Source: an uncultured Solobacterium sp. (GTDB taxonomy: Bacteria > Bacillota_I > Bacilli_A > Erysipelotrichales > Erysipelotrichaceae). Taken from it: a DNA stretch of 6,612 bases. Below are positions 6,346 through 6,612 of this stretch, piece after piece (positions within the stretch are counted from its first letter, which is position 1; each line of letters starts with the position of its first letter). Position numbers and translations under genes: made by a program. The notes beneath the pieces were generated by a model. That model made no database searches, was not told the origin of the DNA, and saw nothing but the letters and a program-made list of their open reading frames with translations. The stretch spans positions 1 through 6,612 of the forward strand of contig CALBKL010000342.1 in assembly GCA_937895985.1 (NCBI GenBank), read 5' to 3'.

Positions 6346-6354
6346 GAAGGTGAT
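6346..6354 (+). promoter_or_regulatory. Ribosome binding site deciding the sufC GTG start
   Basis: The stretch GAAGGTGAT matches the 3' part of the anti-16S consensus (AAGG, then GGTGAT) and ends 3 nt before GTG 6358-6360. There is no in-frame ATG nearby, so this site supports the GTG as the start codon. Confidence 0.55.
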
Positions 6355-6357
6355 TGT

Positions 6358-6612
6358 GTGAAAACTTTAGAAATTAGAGATCTCCACGTATCAGTGGAGG
6401 ATAAAGAAATTTTAAAGGGTGTTAACCTTACAATAGGAGAAAATGAGGTTCACGCCTTAATGGGCCCAAATGGTAATGGTAAATCAACATTACTCGCAGC
6501 GATTATGGGTAATCCTGTATATACTGTTACAAAAGGTTCTATTACATATGATGGAAAAGATGTATTAGCGATGCCTGTAAATGAGAGAAGTGTTGCTGGT
6601 TTATTCTTAGCA
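6358..6612 (+). CDS. sufC: Fe-S cluster assembly ATPase SufC (partial, cut by right edge)
   Basis: SufC is the ABC-type ATPase of the SufBCD scaffold complex that assembles iron-sulfur clusters in the cytoplasm. Only the first 85 residues are in the window and the frame is open to the last base. It reads KTLEIRDLHVSVEDKEIL, then the Walker A motif GPNGNGKST at residues 36-44, then KGSITYDGKDVL and NERSVAGLFLA. The spacing and the GPNGNGKST form of Walker A are characteristic of SufC rather than of transport ATPases. The signature motif, Walker B and the stop lie beyond the edge. The start is GTG 6358, giving the usual SufC beginning (M-K-x-L-E-I); no in-frame ATG precedes it. It is divergent from the PrsA-like pair. 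In Bacillota sufC usually heads sufCDSUB, so the rest of that operon is expected to the right, an inference this window cannot test. Confidence 0.93.
   Translation, partial: MKTLEIRDLHVSVEDKEILKGVNLTIGENEVHALMGPNGNGKSTLLAAIMGNPVYTVTKGSITYDGKDVLAMPVNERSVAGLFLA

Overview
The window looks like an ordinary chromosomal core region of a low-GC, Gram-positive bacterium (Bacillota). The reasons are AT-rich DNA with A/T-ending codons, strong AGGAGG-type ribosome binding sites, a MurT/GatD pair (lipid II amidation), YhaM, PrsA-like foldases and the start of a SUF cluster that opens with sufC. An Erysipelotrichia-like member of the phylum is my guess from protein flavour only; it is not proven by the sequence.

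Layout. Positions 1-3835 hold a tightly packed plus-strand operon: recX (recombination regulator, N-terminus uncertain at the left edge), yhaM (3'-5' exoribonuclease, overlapping recX by 14 nt), murT (2 nt after yhaM) and gatD (2 nt after murT). MurT and GatD together form the enzyme that amidates D-glutamate in lipid II. The operon ends at a hairpin (3835-3856) that also covers the 3' end of the convergent gene behind it.

Positions 3845-6170 hold minus-strand genes. In order of transcription they are a membrane-anchored PrsA-like parvulin (5187-6170), a paralogous PrsA-like lipoprotein (4306-5187, joined by a TAATG stop/start overlap), a strong rho-independent terminator (4282-4307) and a HIT-family nucleotide-binding protein (3845-4243). 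The right end, 6171-6357, is a divergent intergenic region. It carries a near-consensus promoter for the prsA-like pair (TTGCAT-17-TATAAT, minus strand), a probable TATAAT box for the plus-strand gene, and several TGTGA/TCACA half-sites. The window closes inside sufC, which starts at a GTG at 6358 and runs off the right edge.

How the genes relate. Much of the content is cell-envelope biology: MurT/GatD act on the peptidoglycan precursor, and the PrsA-like proteins act on exported proteins at the outer face of the membrane. RecX and YhaM are nucleic-acid functions co-transcribed with murT-gatD. yhaM, hit and prsA also lie near one another in Bacillus subtilis, so this is probably an old Bacillota neighbourhood with murT-gatD set into it. 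I see no mobile element, CRISPR array, tRNA or rRNA, and nothing I would call a wholly undescribed system. The most interesting parts are the asymmetric tandem PrsA-like pair and the regulatory region at 6171-6357.
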